From NCBI GenBank assembly GCA_003023485.1, contig PXSG01000110.1, positions 1,200 to 27,477 on the forward strand: a DNA stretch of 26,278 bases, given 5' to 3'. A program made the translations under genes and the position numbers. The notes beneath the pieces were generated by a model. That model made no database searches. It was not told the DNA's origin and worked only from the letters and a program-made list of their open reading frames with translations. This stretch comes from Halobacteriales archaeon SW_10_68_16 (GTDB lineage Archaea > Halobacteriota > Halobacteria > Halobacteriales > Haloarculaceae). Each line of letters starts with the position of its first letter. The first letter of the stretch is position 1. Below are positions 1 through 7,738 of this stretch, one piece after another.

Positions 1-138
1 AAGGGCCCAGATAGCGACGGGACCGGGCTGGGACTCGGCTTCGTCCGCGCGCTCACCGAATCCTACGGCGGCACCGTCACGATCCGGGAGGGCGACCGCG
101 GCGGCGCCGACTTCCGGGTGACGCTCGACCGTGCCTGA
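1..138 (+). CDS. Sensor histidine kinase, C-terminal end (partial)
   Basis: The reading frame is open from the window edge to a TGA at 136-138 and encodes 45 residues. It contains the G2 ATP-lid motif GTGLGLGFV followed by the closing strands of a HATPase_c fold (GGTVTIREG, then DFRVTL). This is the ATP-binding end of a two-component sensor kinase; the phospho-acceptor and sensory domains lie outside the window, so the signal is unknown. It converges on the metallo-hydrolase gene with an 18-base gap. Family assignment is firm, the specific role is not. Confidence 0.85.
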   Translation, partial: KGPDSDGTGLGLGFVRALTESYGGTVTIREGDRGGADFRVTLDRA

Positions 139-156
139 GTCCAGCTGGCAGGAGGT

Positions 157-921
157 TCAGGAGATGTCGACCGTGAGTCCGTCTTCGGCGAAACGGACGT
201 CGCCGCCGTAGTGGTCGCCGATCGATTCGAGCATCTCTTCTTCGTGCCCCTGGGTGTGCGGGTAGAGGTGCGTCAGGTACACCCGCCCCACTTCGGCATC
301 GGCGGCCGCGAGCGTCTCGCCCAGCGACGTCGGTGTCGGGTGGTTCGAGACGTCGACCCCGTCGGGGAACGAGCAGTCGTGGGCCAGGACCGCCGCACCG
401 TCCGCGAACTCGATCAACTCCTCGAAGGCCTCGGAGTCGCCGCCGAAGACGAACGGAGGCCCCCCGTCGTGTTCGAACCGATAGGCCAGACAGTCCATCG
501 AGTGGCGCGTCTCCATGGCCGCGACGGAAAAGCCCGCAACCTCGTGGCGAGCGTCGCAGTCGGTGGGCCCGACGGTCCGGAGGTTCAGGTCCATCCGGTC
601 TTGCATGTAGTCGTGGGTGTCGAGCATGCCCTCTACCAGTTCGGGTGTGCCCTCGGGTCCGACAATCGTCATCGACTCCTGGCCGTCGAGCCAGCGGGCC
701 TTCAGCAGTGCCGTGATGTCGGAGACGTGGTGGAGGTGGTGGTGGGTGAGCAGGAGCGTGTCGACGTGTTCGTACCCGACGTTGGTGCGCGCGAGGCCGT
801 GGAGGGCGCCGCTGCCACAGTCGACCAGCAGGCGGTCCTCTCCCGACTGGACGAGCAGCCCCGTCTGGAACCGTTCGCCGGTCGGCAACGCAGCGCCCGT
901 GCCGAGGAACGTGATTCGCAT
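157..921 (-). CDS. RNase Z-like metallo-beta-lactamase fold hydrolase
   Basis: A 254-residue protein starting at ATG 921-919. The opening MRITFLGTGAALPTGER is typical of the ribonuclease Z/COG1234 branch of the MBL superfamily. Other fold landmarks are LLVDCGSGAL, a late histidine in VLAHDCSFPD, and YLTHLYPHTQG. The canonical zinc motif HxHxDH appears near residue 60 as HHHLHH, so the aspartate that normally helps bind the second zinc is histidine (codon CAC). Likely a soluble cytoplasmic phosphodiesterase or related hydrolase; substrate unknown. It seems too divergent to be called the tRNA 3' processing enzyme itself. Confidence 0.85.
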   Translation of the reverse strand: MRITFLGTGAALPTGERFQTGLLVQSGEDRLLVDCGSGALHGLARTNVGYEHVDTLLLTHHHLHHVSDITALLKARWLDGQESMTIVGPEGTPELVEGMLDTHDYMQDRMDLNLRTVGPTDCDARHEVAGFSVAAMETRHSMDCLAYRFEHDGGPPFVFGGDSEAFEELIEFADGAAVLAHDCSFPDGVDVSNHPTPTSLGETLAAADAEVGRVYLTHLYPHTQGHEEEMLESIGDHYGGDVRFAEDGLTVDIS

Positions 922-1146
922 ACCCGAACGTCGGGCCCGGGACTGTTAGTGGCTGGCCTTCCCGGCCGCTCTCGATGGATCGATGGCCGCCAACCATCCA
1001 CCCGGTCATGATTCGTTCAACACGCTGGTAGCAGGGACAGCCCCGAACCGCGTTGTACTGCCCGTCCAATCCACGAGACCGTTGACTGGACCATGACCGG
1101 GTGGACAGGCCGGCGAGCGCCGACGGTCGCGTCCGGAGAGGCATAC
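922..1146. other. Intergenic region without a supported gene
   Basis: This stretch separates two divergently transcribed genes. Small open frames cross it, but none has family character. It contains a long-armed inverted repeat (997-1105, listed separately) and ends at the TATA element of the DUF6432 gene. No tRNA or other structured RNA was recognised. Confidence 0.6.
997..1105. repeat. Perfect 14-bp inverted repeat with 81-bp spacer
   Basis: The left arm TCCACCCGGTCATG (997-1010) is the exact reverse complement of the right arm CATGACCGGGTGGA (1092-1105). The arms stop abruptly on both sides, and the spacer has no coding character. Possible meanings are the terminal repeats of a tiny non-autonomous element, paired binding sites for a regulator, or a long hairpin. 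No clear target-site duplication was found flanking it. Confidence 0.6.
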
Positions 1147-1154
1147 TATAATAT
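1147..1154 (+). promoter_or_regulatory. TATA box of the DUF6432 gene
   Basis: TATAATAT lies in an AT-rich island (CATACTATAATATC) centred about 27 bases before the ATG at 1177. This is the spacing expected for an archaeal TATA element driving a leaderless transcript. No Shine-Dalgarno motif precedes the ATG. Confidence 0.7.
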
Positions 1155-1176
1155 CGACCCGCCATTAACGGCACAC

Positions 1177-1470
1177 ATGCAAGCGAAACAGGAGTACCGC
1201 GACCGGGGGGAAACGGAAGTCGCGGTGCTCGACGCGCTCGCCGACCGGGCAGAGGAGGGAATGACCGTCTTCGAACTCCGGTCGGAGGTCGAGGTCGACA
1301 TCGACCGCCTGGAAGACGCGCTCGCGGACCTGAAGGCCGACGACCTCATCGAGGTCGAGAACGACGGGCCACGTACCGTCATCATGCCCGACGAGGAGGC
1401 CGTCGGCCCCGCCGACCCCACCGACGAACCGGGACTGATCGAGGAACTCCGTCGCCGGCTCCCCTTTTGA
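1177..1470 (+). CDS. DUF6432-family winged-helix protein
   Basis: A 97-residue acidic protein. ATG 1177 was chosen over longer in-frame starts because the TATA box sits about 27 bases upstream of it, and because MQAKQEYRDRGETEVAVLDA matches how this haloarchaeal family begins as I recall it. The body (TVFELRSEVEVDIDRLEDAL, then LKADDLIEV) looks like a winged helix-turn-helix with a recognition helix and beta wing. It ends in LRRRLPF. Probably a small DNA-binding regulator; the target is unknown. Monocistronic, converging on the rhodanese/MBL gene. Confidence 0.85.
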   Translation: MQAKQEYRDRGETEVAVLDALADRAEEGMTVFELRSEVEVDIDRLEDALADLKADDLIEVENDGPRTVIMPDEEAVGPADPTDEPGLIEELRRRLPF

Positions 1471-1506
1471 GCGATCCGGCTGCGGTCCTCCCTCCGCGAG
1501 ACGCTC

Positions 1507-2682
1507 TCAATCGCCCCTCGCAGTCGCGGCGGCAGCACAGTTGTTCGGGCCGAGTTCGAGTTCGAACGCCTCGTCCCCGTCGGCGGTCTCGCGGCCGAGG
1601 TTGATGGCCACGATGCGGTCGGCGTTGGCGGGCTGGGGTGGCTCCGTGGCGGTCACCCGCTCGACGAACGCCGCGGCCGACTCCCCGAAAACTGCCAGCC
1701 GGTCCCGGACCGTCCCGAGGGTGGCGGTGTAGGTCCCGTCCGCGGCCGGCGCGGTTGCGGTCTCGTAGTGGCCCGGCGCGAGAACCGTCCCGTCGTCGAA
1801 CCGGTCGAGACGCTCCGTCAGCGTCGCGTGCAGTTCGCGGGCGAGCGCCGTGGGGTCGGCACCGTCCTGTAGGTCCGGCCGGGCGATGCCGTCGAGGAAC
1901 AGCGAGTCACCCGAGAGCAGCACGTCCCCGACCGCGAACCCGAACATCCCGGTGGTGTGACCCGGCAGCGCGACGGCCTCCAGTTCCGTCTCGCCGACCG
2001 CGACCGTCTCGCCGACCGCGACCGTCTCGACATCGAAGGTGACGCCGCGCTCGATTGCCGGTTCGGGGAGGTACCGCGGGACGTCCGCCGCCGCCGAGAG
2101 ATCGCGCAGGCCGCTGACGTGGTCCGCGTGGACGTGCGTATCGAGGACCGCCACGATATCGAGACCCCGCTCGGCGGCGTCCGCGAGGTACCGCTCGGTG
2201 AAGGCCCACAGCGGGTCGATGACGACGGCCTCGCCCCCCGAGGCGATCATGTAGCCCAGACACCCGCTGGAGGGGCGGCGGTACTGGACGACAGTGGGGT
2301 CTTCGCGGACGGTGTGGGCCTCGTAGACGCGGGCCCACCCGCGCATCCCCTCGGCGAGGTTCCCGGCTTCGATGCCTTCCTGGGTGAGCAGGCCGGCGAC
2401 GTAGGCGCTTGCCTCCCCGCGGCCACAGACGGCGACGATAGGGCCCTCGCCGTCGATCTCGGCGGCGCGTTCGGCGACGCTGTCGGTGGCGTCGGCCTGG
2501 AGCCACTCCATGTAGGGGACGAACGTGTTCGTCACCGAGGGACCGTCGATGTGCCAGGTCTCGAACTCGTCGCGGTTGCGCACGTCCAGCAAGCGTACGG
2601 GCTCGCCGCGGGCGAGTCGCGCGGCCAACTCCGCCGGCTCGACCGACTCGACTGGCACGTCCGGGTCCGGATAGTCTTCCAT
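1507..2682 (-). CDS. Rhodanese/metallo-beta-lactamase fusion (persulfide dioxygenase-like)
   Basis: A 391-residue protein from ATG 2682-2680; longer frames upstream lack family character. Residues about 15-115 form a rhodanese domain (LLDVRNRDEFETWHI) with the active-site loop VCGRGEAS carrying the sulfur-accepting cysteine. Residues about 125-315 form a glyoxalase II/ETHE1-type MBL domain with the intact metal motif THVHADH, LPGHTTGMFGF, LLSGDSLFLDGIARPD and APGHYE. Such fusions are associated with persulfide oxidation and sulfane-sulfur transfer. Here the rhodanese precedes the hydrolase. An 18-bp direct duplication lies inside the MBL domain (1988-2029). Confidence 0.88.
   Translation of the reverse strand: MEDYPDPDVPVESVEPAELAARLARGEPVRLLDVRNRDEFETWHIDGPSVTNTFVPYMEWLQADATDSVAERAAEIDGEGPIVAVCGRGEASAYVAGLLTQEGIEAGNLAEGMRGWARVYEAHTVREDPTVVQYRRPSSGCLGYMIASGGEAVVIDPLWAFTERYLADAAERGLDIVAVLDTHVHADHVSGLRDLSAAADVPRYLPEPAIERGVTFDVETVAVGETVAVGETELEAVALPGHTTGMFGFAVGDVLLSGDSLFLDGIARPDLQDGADPTALARELHATLTERLDRFDDGTVLAPGHYETATAPAADGTYTATLGTVRDRLAVFGESAAAFVERVTATEPPQPANADRIVAINLGRETADGDEAFELELGPNNCAAAATARGD
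1988..2029. repeat. 18-bp tandem duplication inside the MBL domain
   Basis: GTCTCGCCGACCGCGACC occurs twice without a mismatch (1988-2005 and 2006-2023), followed by a partial third copy GTCTCG. On the coding strand it adds a second hexapeptide, giving VAVGETVAVGET just before the LPGHT metal motif. It is in frame and probably extends a surface turn. Confidence 0.85.
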
Positions 2683-2809
2683 ACGGCCGAGTACGCGAGC
2701 GCGGCGAATAAACCCGCCGCCAGCGCCCGACAACCGACAGCGCGAGCGCTCCGACCGATGGGGGGCGACGACCCGGAAAACTAACACGGGGGACCCCAAA
2801 CGGGCCGAC

Positions 2810-3439
2810 ATGGACGGACAGACGTTCGTCGAGGAAATTCGGTCGGACAAGCGGACGGAACTCGACCGGCTGGCCTCGGAGAAGGCGCTGCTGGCGGTCA
2901 CGCGGGCGGACCTCTCGGCCGGGACCATCCTCGAGACGGTCGCGCTGACACTGGAGGGACTCCGCGCGACACTCGAGGAGTGGGCCGGGGAGACGGCCGC
3001 CGGGCCCGCCCGCGAGGCGTTCGCGGAGGGTGTGGCTGCCTTAGGGGAAGAGCGCGAACGGATCGGGGCACAACTCGACGCCGAGCCTGCCGGCGACCCG
3101 CCGGCGCCGGTGCCGACGGTCCGGGAGTTCGAGGGGACACCCGAGCGCGTCGGAGCCGCGTTCGTCGGTCACGGCCTGGTCTTCGACGGCGTCCTCTTGC
3201 AGGCGGTGAGCTTCTTCGTCAACGAGGCCGAACGCGGCCGGGCCGACCTGGTGCGTGACCTGCGCTCGGGCGCGAGCGAGCGCGTCGACGAGGGTGGGGC
3301 CACGCTCGAAGCGGTGTGTGCCGACGCGGACGACTGGGAGCGGGCCGACTCGGCCGCCCGGGCCGTCGTCGGCGCCGCCTACGAGGACTACAGAGAGACG
3401 CTCGCGGGCATGGGTATCGATCCGAAACCCGTCTGCTGA
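2810..3439 (+). CDS. Haloarchaeal rubrerythrin-like all-helical protein
   Basis: A 209-residue, almost entirely alpha-helical acidic protein from ATG 2810. It starts MDGQTFVEEIRSDKRTELDR and ends GMGIDPKPVC, which resembles a haloarchaeal conserved family that databases tend to call rubrerythrin-like. The paired EExxH iron motifs of true rubrerythrins are not visible, so iron binding is doubtful. It is divergent from the rhodanese/MBL gene across 127 bases and lies 68 bases before pheS. Function unknown. Confidence 0.7.
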   Translation: MDGQTFVEEIRSDKRTELDRLASEKALLAVTRADLSAGTILETVALTLEGLRATLEEWAGETAAGPAREAFAEGVAALGEERERIGAQLDAEPAGDPPAPVPTVREFEGTPERVGAAFVGHGLVFDGVLLQAVSFFVNEAERGRADLVRDLRSGASERVDEGGATLEAVCADADDWERADSAARAVVGAAYEDYRETLAGMGIDPKPVC

Positions 3440-3507
3440 CGCCCCGGGAACGGCCCGTCCGAAGTGAGAACCGTTAACTGCGAACCACCCGGTCTCGACA
3501 ACAAGAG

Positions 3508-5097
3508 ATGCAACTCCCGCACGCGCAGGTGGCGGTGCTCAAGGCCGCCGACCCGACCGAGGACCGGCCGATACCCGACATCGCGGCGGCGGCCGACCTG
3601 AAACCGGCGGCCGCGAGGCGCGCCGCGTTCGCCCTCGAGGCCGAGGGCCTCCTCGAACTCACCGAGCGCCGGGAGACGGCGCTCTCGCTGACCGACGAGG
3701 GTCGCCGGTACGCCCAGGATGGGCTTCCAGAGGTCCGCCTCTACGAGGCGGCGGTCGACGCCGGCGCCGACGAGCACCCCGTCGCACTGCGGGAACTGCT
3801 CGGCGACACGGGCATCGAGGGCGACGCCGTCGACATCGCGCTCGCGAACTTCGCCCGGAAGGGCTACGGCTCCGTCGAGAGCGGTGAGGTTCGCGTCAAC
3901 CTCGACGCCGACCCCGACGCCGACGCGGAACGGCAGGCCGTCGAGCACCTCGCAGCCACCGAGGACGACGGTGACGAAACCGTGGACGCCGCCGACCTCG
4001 ACGCGGACGACGACGTCGTCGACCAACTGGAGCGCCGTGGCCTCCTCGAACGCGAGGAACGGACCTCCCGGTCGGTTCGCGTCAGCGACGCGGGCGTCAC
4101 GGCGCTGATGGAGGGTGTCGAAGTAGCCGAACGGGTCGACGAACTCACGCCCGAACTCATCACGAGCGGCGAGTGGGAGGACGTCGACTTCGCCGAGTAC
4201 AACGTCGCGGCCGACGCCGGCCAGTTCCGGGGCGGCAAGGAACACATCCTCCGCCAGACCGCCAACCGCGTCAAGGACGTCCTGGTCGGGATGGGATTTT
4301 CTGAGATGGAGGGCCCACACGCCGACGCACAGTTCTGGATCAACGACTGCCTGTTCATGCCCCAGGACCACCCCGCGCGCACCCACTGGGACCAGTTCGC
4401 GCTCGACAGTCCCGAAGAGATTCAGGACCTCCCCGACGACCTGGTCGAGCGCGTCCGCTCGGCCCACCGCGATGGCGTCGGCGACCACGGCGACGGCTAC
4501 CACTCGCCCTGGGATATCGAGACCACCAAATCCCTCGATCTGCGCGGGCACACGACCTCGCTGTCGATGCGCTATCTCTCGGGCCACCGCGCTCACGGGC
4601 CGGCCCGTTCGCGTGATTCGAGGTCCGAGGACCTCGCAATCGGCGAACTCGACCCCCCAGAGCGCTTTTTCAGCGTCGAGAAAGTGTACAGGAACGACAC
4701 GCTCGATCCCACGCACCTGCTGGAGTTCTTCCAGATCGAGGGGTGGGTGATGGCCGAGGACCTCTCGGTGCGCGATCTGTTCGGGACGTTCACGGAGTTC
4801 TACGAGCAGTTCGCCATTTCGGACCTGGAGTTCAAGCCCCACTACAATCCCTACACGGAGCCATCCTTCGAGCTCTTTGGCACCCACCCCGAGACGGGCG
4901 AACTCGTCGAGGTGGGCAACTCGGGCATCTTCAGAGACGAGGTGCTCCGTCCCCTCGGTGTGGAAGCGGACGTCATGGCCTGGGGGCTCTCCCTGGAGCG
5001 GTTGCTCATGCTGATGTACGGCTTCGAGGACATCAGGGACGTCCACGGGACGCTGTGTGACCTCGAACTGCTGCGGGACGTGGAGGTGGTGTACTGA
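3508..5097 (+). CDS. pheS: Phenylalanyl-tRNA synthetase alpha subunit
   Basis: A 529-residue catalytic subunit that charges tRNA-Phe as an (alpha-beta)2 enzyme in the cytoplasm. The N-terminal ~150 residues are winged-helix repeats typical of archaeal/eukaryal PheS. Class II signatures follow: MPQDHPARTHWDQF, HTTSLSMRYLSG, motif 2 VYRNDTLDPTHLLEFFQIEG, and motif 3 GLSLERLLMLMYGFEDIRD. It is about 30 residues longer than the ~500 I expect. Much of the excess is a 16-residue hairpin-rich segment at residues 361-376 between HTTSLSMRYLSG and motif 2. The stop overlaps the pheT start by one base (TGATG), implying coupled translation. Confidence 0.97.
   Translation: MQLPHAQVAVLKAADPTEDRPIPDIAAAADLKPAAARRAAFALEAEGLLELTERRETALSLTDEGRRYAQDGLPEVRLYEAAVDAGADEHPVALRELLGDTGIEGDAVDIALANFARKGYGSVESGEVRVNLDADPDADAERQAVEHLAATEDDGDETVDAADLDADDDVVDQLERRGLLEREERTSRSVRVSDAGVTALMEGVEVAERVDELTPELITSGEWEDVDFAEYNVAADAGQFRGGKEHILRQTANRVKDVLVGMGFSEMEGPHADAQFWINDCLFMPQDHPARTHWDQFALDSPEEIQDLPDDLVERVRSAHRDGVGDHGDGYHSPWDIETTKSLDLRGHTTSLSMRYLSGHRAHGPARSRDSRSEDLAIGELDPPERFFSVEKVYRNDTLDPTHLLEFFQIEGWVMAEDLSVRDLFGTFTEFYEQFAISDLEFKPHYNPYTEPSFELFGTHPETGELVEVGNSGIFRDEVLRPLGVEADVMAWGLSLERLLMLMYGFEDIRDVHGTLCDLELLRDVEVVY
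4588..4635 (+). repeat. Candidate in-frame palindromic element in pheS
   Basis: This 48-base segment encodes RAHGPARSRDSRSEDL, unlike the conserved flanks. It holds two hairpins. ACGGGCCGGCCCGT (4595-4608) is a perfect 14-bp palindrome whose stem resumes outward with CGC/GCG after a 2-base mismatch. CGAGGTCC and GGACCTCG (4619-4626 and 4629-4636) form an 8-bp stem with a 2-base loop. Removing it would join LSGH directly to AIGELDPPERFF, close to the haloarchaeal consensus as I remember it. The palindromes are directly visible; the insertion status is inferred. Confidence 0.6.
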
Positions 5098-6839
5098 TGC
5101 CCGTCGTCGACGTCGACCCCGACGAACTGCGGGAACTCACCGGCCACGACAAGAGCGACGACGACCTGCGCGCGGACCTGTTCGACCTCGGCCTGGAGTT
5201 CGAGGGCTGGACCGACGAGGAGGAGATGCAACTGGAATTCGCGCCCGACCGGCTGGACCGGCTCTCCGTGGAGGGCATCGCCCGGTCGCTGCGCTACCAC
5301 TACGGCGACGACCGCGGCGTGTACGTCCCCTCGACGAACGACGCCGAGTGGACCATCGAGGTCGACTCCTCGGTGCCCGATGGCCGGCCCTACGTCACGG
5401 GCGCCGTCGTCCGGGGACTGGACCTGGACGAGGACGCCCTCCAGTCGCTCATCCAGGTCCAGGAGAAACTCCACGCCACCATGGGCCGCGAGCGCGCGAA
5501 GGGCGCCATCGGCGTCCACGACCTCGTGGCGCTGAAGGGCGCGCCCGCTGGCGGCGAGAAGACCATCCGCTACGTCGGCGTCGAACCCGAGGGCGACCGA
5601 TTCGTCCCCCTGGACAGCGACGCCGAGATGACGCCCGCCGACGTCCTCTCCGATCACCCCATCGGCGACACGTACGGCCCGCTGGTCGAGGCGTTCGATC
5701 GGTATCCCGCCATCTACGACTCCATCGGGCTGTTCTCGCTCCCGCCGGTCATCAACGGCCGCCGGACCGAAGTCTCGACCGAGTCGCGTGACCTCTTCAT
5801 CGAGATGACGGGCACCGACCAGTGGACCATCGACCACATGCTGAACATCGTCTGCTACGCGCTGGAGGCCCGCGGTGCCCGCATCGAACGCGTCGACGTG
5901 GCCTACGACGCCGAGGCCACCGGCGAGTACGCCGGCACGACACTGGACCGGCCGGACCTCTCGGTCGAGAGCAAGACGGTCACCCACGACCGCATCGAAT
6001 CCATCGTTGGCGTCGCCCTCTCGCCCGAGGAGGTCATCGACTGTGCCGAGCGGGCGGGACTGGACGCCGAGGAGACCGACACCGACGGTCGGGCCTACGA
6101 GGTCGAGATTCCGCCCTACCGCGTGGACGTGCTCCACCCGCTCGATGTCATCGACGACGTCGGCCGCGCCTACGGCTTCAACGACCTCGAACCCCGGTAT
6201 CCCGAGGTTTCGACGGTCGGCGGTCGCCACGAGCGCTCGCGGCTGGAGGATGCTGCCCGCGACGCCCTGGTCGGACTGGGCTTGGAAGACTTGCTGAACT
6301 TCCACATGATCAACGCCGCGGAGAACTTCGAGCGGATGCGGTTGCCGGACCCGCGGCGCGAGGACGGCGCAGGCGAGGCCATCGGCGCGGCCCAGCCGGC
6401 GACCATCCGCGAACCCTACAGCGAGGCCTACACGATGCTCCGGACGTGGGCGCTGCCCTCGCTGTTGATGGTGCTGGAGCGGAACACCCACCGCGCGTAC
6501 CCCCAGGACCTCGCCGAGATCGGCCTCGCGGCGGGCCTCGACGACTCGGAGAACACCGGCGTCGCCGAGCACCGCACCGTCGCCGCGGTACTGGCACGCA
6601 CCGACGCCTCCTACGAGGACGCCAGGGCACGCCTGCAGGCGCTTGCGGGCGCGTTCGGGAAAGACCTGGAGACGCCCCGCACCGAGCACCCCTCGTTCAT
6701 TCCGGGTCGGGCCGCCGAGGTGGTGCTGGACGGCGAGTCCGTTGGCGTCATCGGCGAGATCCACCCCGAGGTGCTGGTCGAACACGACCTCGAACTGCCC
6801 GTCGCCGCCTTCGAGTTCCGGCTGGACGCACTGGCGTAG
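5097..6839 (+). CDS. pheT: Phenylalanyl-tRNA synthetase beta subunit
   Basis: A 580-residue partner of PheS, of normal archaeal length. The B3/4 editing-domain region contains YVTGAVVRGL and LIQVQEKLHATMGRERAKG (residues about 100-150). The B5 tRNA-binding region spans about residues 300-375 and includes EIPPYRVDVLHPLDVIDDVG. A catalytic-like class II core follows (LLNFHMINAAENFERM, then MLRTWALPSLLMVL) and ends in a conserved beta-rich segment (AAFEFRLDAL). The start overlaps the pheS stop, so the two are co-transcribed and translationally coupled. A T-rich stretch shortly after the stop (GCCGTTTTCG) may serve as a terminator. Confidence 0.97.
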   Translation: MPVVDVDPDELRELTGHDKSDDDLRADLFDLGLEFEGWTDEEEMQLEFAPDRLDRLSVEGIARSLRYHYGDDRGVYVPSTNDAEWTIEVDSSVPDGRPYVTGAVVRGLDLDEDALQSLIQVQEKLHATMGRERAKGAIGVHDLVALKGAPAGGEKTIRYVGVEPEGDRFVPLDSDAEMTPADVLSDHPIGDTYGPLVEAFDRYPAIYDSIGLFSLPPVINGRRTEVSTESRDLFIEMTGTDQWTIDHMLNIVCYALEARGARIERVDVAYDAEATGEYAGTTLDRPDLSVESKTVTHDRIESIVGVALSPEEVIDCAERAGLDAEETDTDGRAYEVEIPPYRVDVLHPLDVIDDVGRAYGFNDLEPRYPEVSTVGGRHERSRLEDAARDALVGLGLEDLLNFHMINAAENFERMRLPDPRREDGAGEAIGAAQPATIREPYSEAYTMLRTWALPSLLMVLERNTHRAYPQDLAEIGLAAGLDDSENTGVAEHRTVAAVLARTDASYEDARARLQALAGAFGKDLETPRTEHPSFIPGRAAEVVLDGESVGVIGEIHPEVLVEHDLELPVAAFEFRLDALA

Positions 6840-6990
6840 CACCAGCGAGCGACCAACGGGAGCGAGCGGCCGTTTTCGCCCACGGTTTTCGAGGAGTGGG
6901 AGTCGCTGAACTGGGGTGCTCGCGCCGGCGTCCCCCACTGTTTCGGTCACGCGCTTTTGTCGGTCCAGCGCCAACCGTCCCCAGGACGGA

Positions 6991-7723
6991 ATGGCTGTGC
7001 TGTCGAACCGACCGATACTGCGCCGCGCGGTGAGACCCGTCCTCGCCTTTCTCGGCGTCACGGTCGCCGGGGTCGTCGGGTACGTGGTGCTCGCGGGTGT
7101 CGGCCCGGTCGAGGCGACGTTCTGGCTGGTCGACCTGACGAGCGTCGAGTTGCACTTCGCCGACCATGCCGGCCCCGAGCGGGCGACGAAAGCGTTCGCC
7201 GTCGCCGTGCGCGTCGGACTCATCCTCTCGGGCCTGTGGATCGGCGAGACGGTCCTGTCGGCGGCCTTCGGCGGCCAGATCACGGAGGAACTCAGACAGA
7301 TGCAAACGGAACGAACCATCGAGGACCTGTCCGACCACGTCGTCATCTGCGGGTACGGCATCTTCGGGCGCACCCTCGCAGCGCAACTCCGCGAGGACGG
7401 CCACGACGTCGTGGTCATCGAACGCGACCAGGCCGAGTACGACCGCATCGACGAGGAAACCCTCGCCATCCGGGGCGACGCCCGCCGCGAGGGCGTCCTC
7501 GAACGGGCCAACGTCGAGACGGCGGCGGCCATCGTCGCGGCCATCGACGACTCGAACGCGAACATCCAGATCGCCATCACCGCCAGCCAGCTCTCCCCGG
7601 AACTGCGCGTGGTCGTCCGCGTCGGCGACGAGATGTACGAATCCGTGGCCCGCCGGGCCGGCGCCGACGAGGTCGTCATCCCCGAGGTGCTCAGCGGCGA
7701 CACGGTCAGCGCGTGGCTCATAG
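6991..7723 (+). CDS. Two-TM NAD-binding (RCK/TrkA-N) protein, 3' end apparently frameshifted
   Basis: From ATG 6991 the protein has two N-terminal membrane spans (residues about 14-35 and 70-90) and then a cytoplasmic RCK/TrkA-N Rossmann domain: VVICGYGIFGRTLAAQL with the NAD-binding glycines, VVVIERDQ, and AIRGDARREGVLERA. This is the layout of ligand-gated potassium channels, but no TVGYGD selectivity filter lies between the spans. Coding character runs to about 7715 (VVIPEVLSGDTVSAWL). Tandem TAG stops at 7721-7726 lie in the neighbouring frame. The literal frame reads on to 8184 through non-family sequence antisense to rfcL. I place the natural end at 7723. Confidence 0.75.
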
Positions 7724-7724
7724 T

Positions 7725-7730
7725 AGGAGG
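7725..7730 (+). promoter_or_regulatory. Shine-Dalgarno site of the DUF7511 gene
   Basis: AGGAGG lies eight bases before the GTG at 7739. It supports that non-ATG start and suggests translation from a transcript shared with the preceding RCK gene. It overlaps the probable stop codons of that gene. Confidence 0.7.
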
Positions 7731-7738
7731 AAATCATA

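Noticed and set aside
3388..5046. 552-residue open frame antisense to pheS
   Set aside because: Shadow of a clear synthetase gene; the sequence has no family character and no promoter.
4851..7721. 956-residue open frame on the minus strand opposite pheT and the RCK gene
   Set aside because: It lies wholly antisense to confidently identified genes, has no domain signature, and is explained by scarcity of stop codons in very GC-rich sequence.
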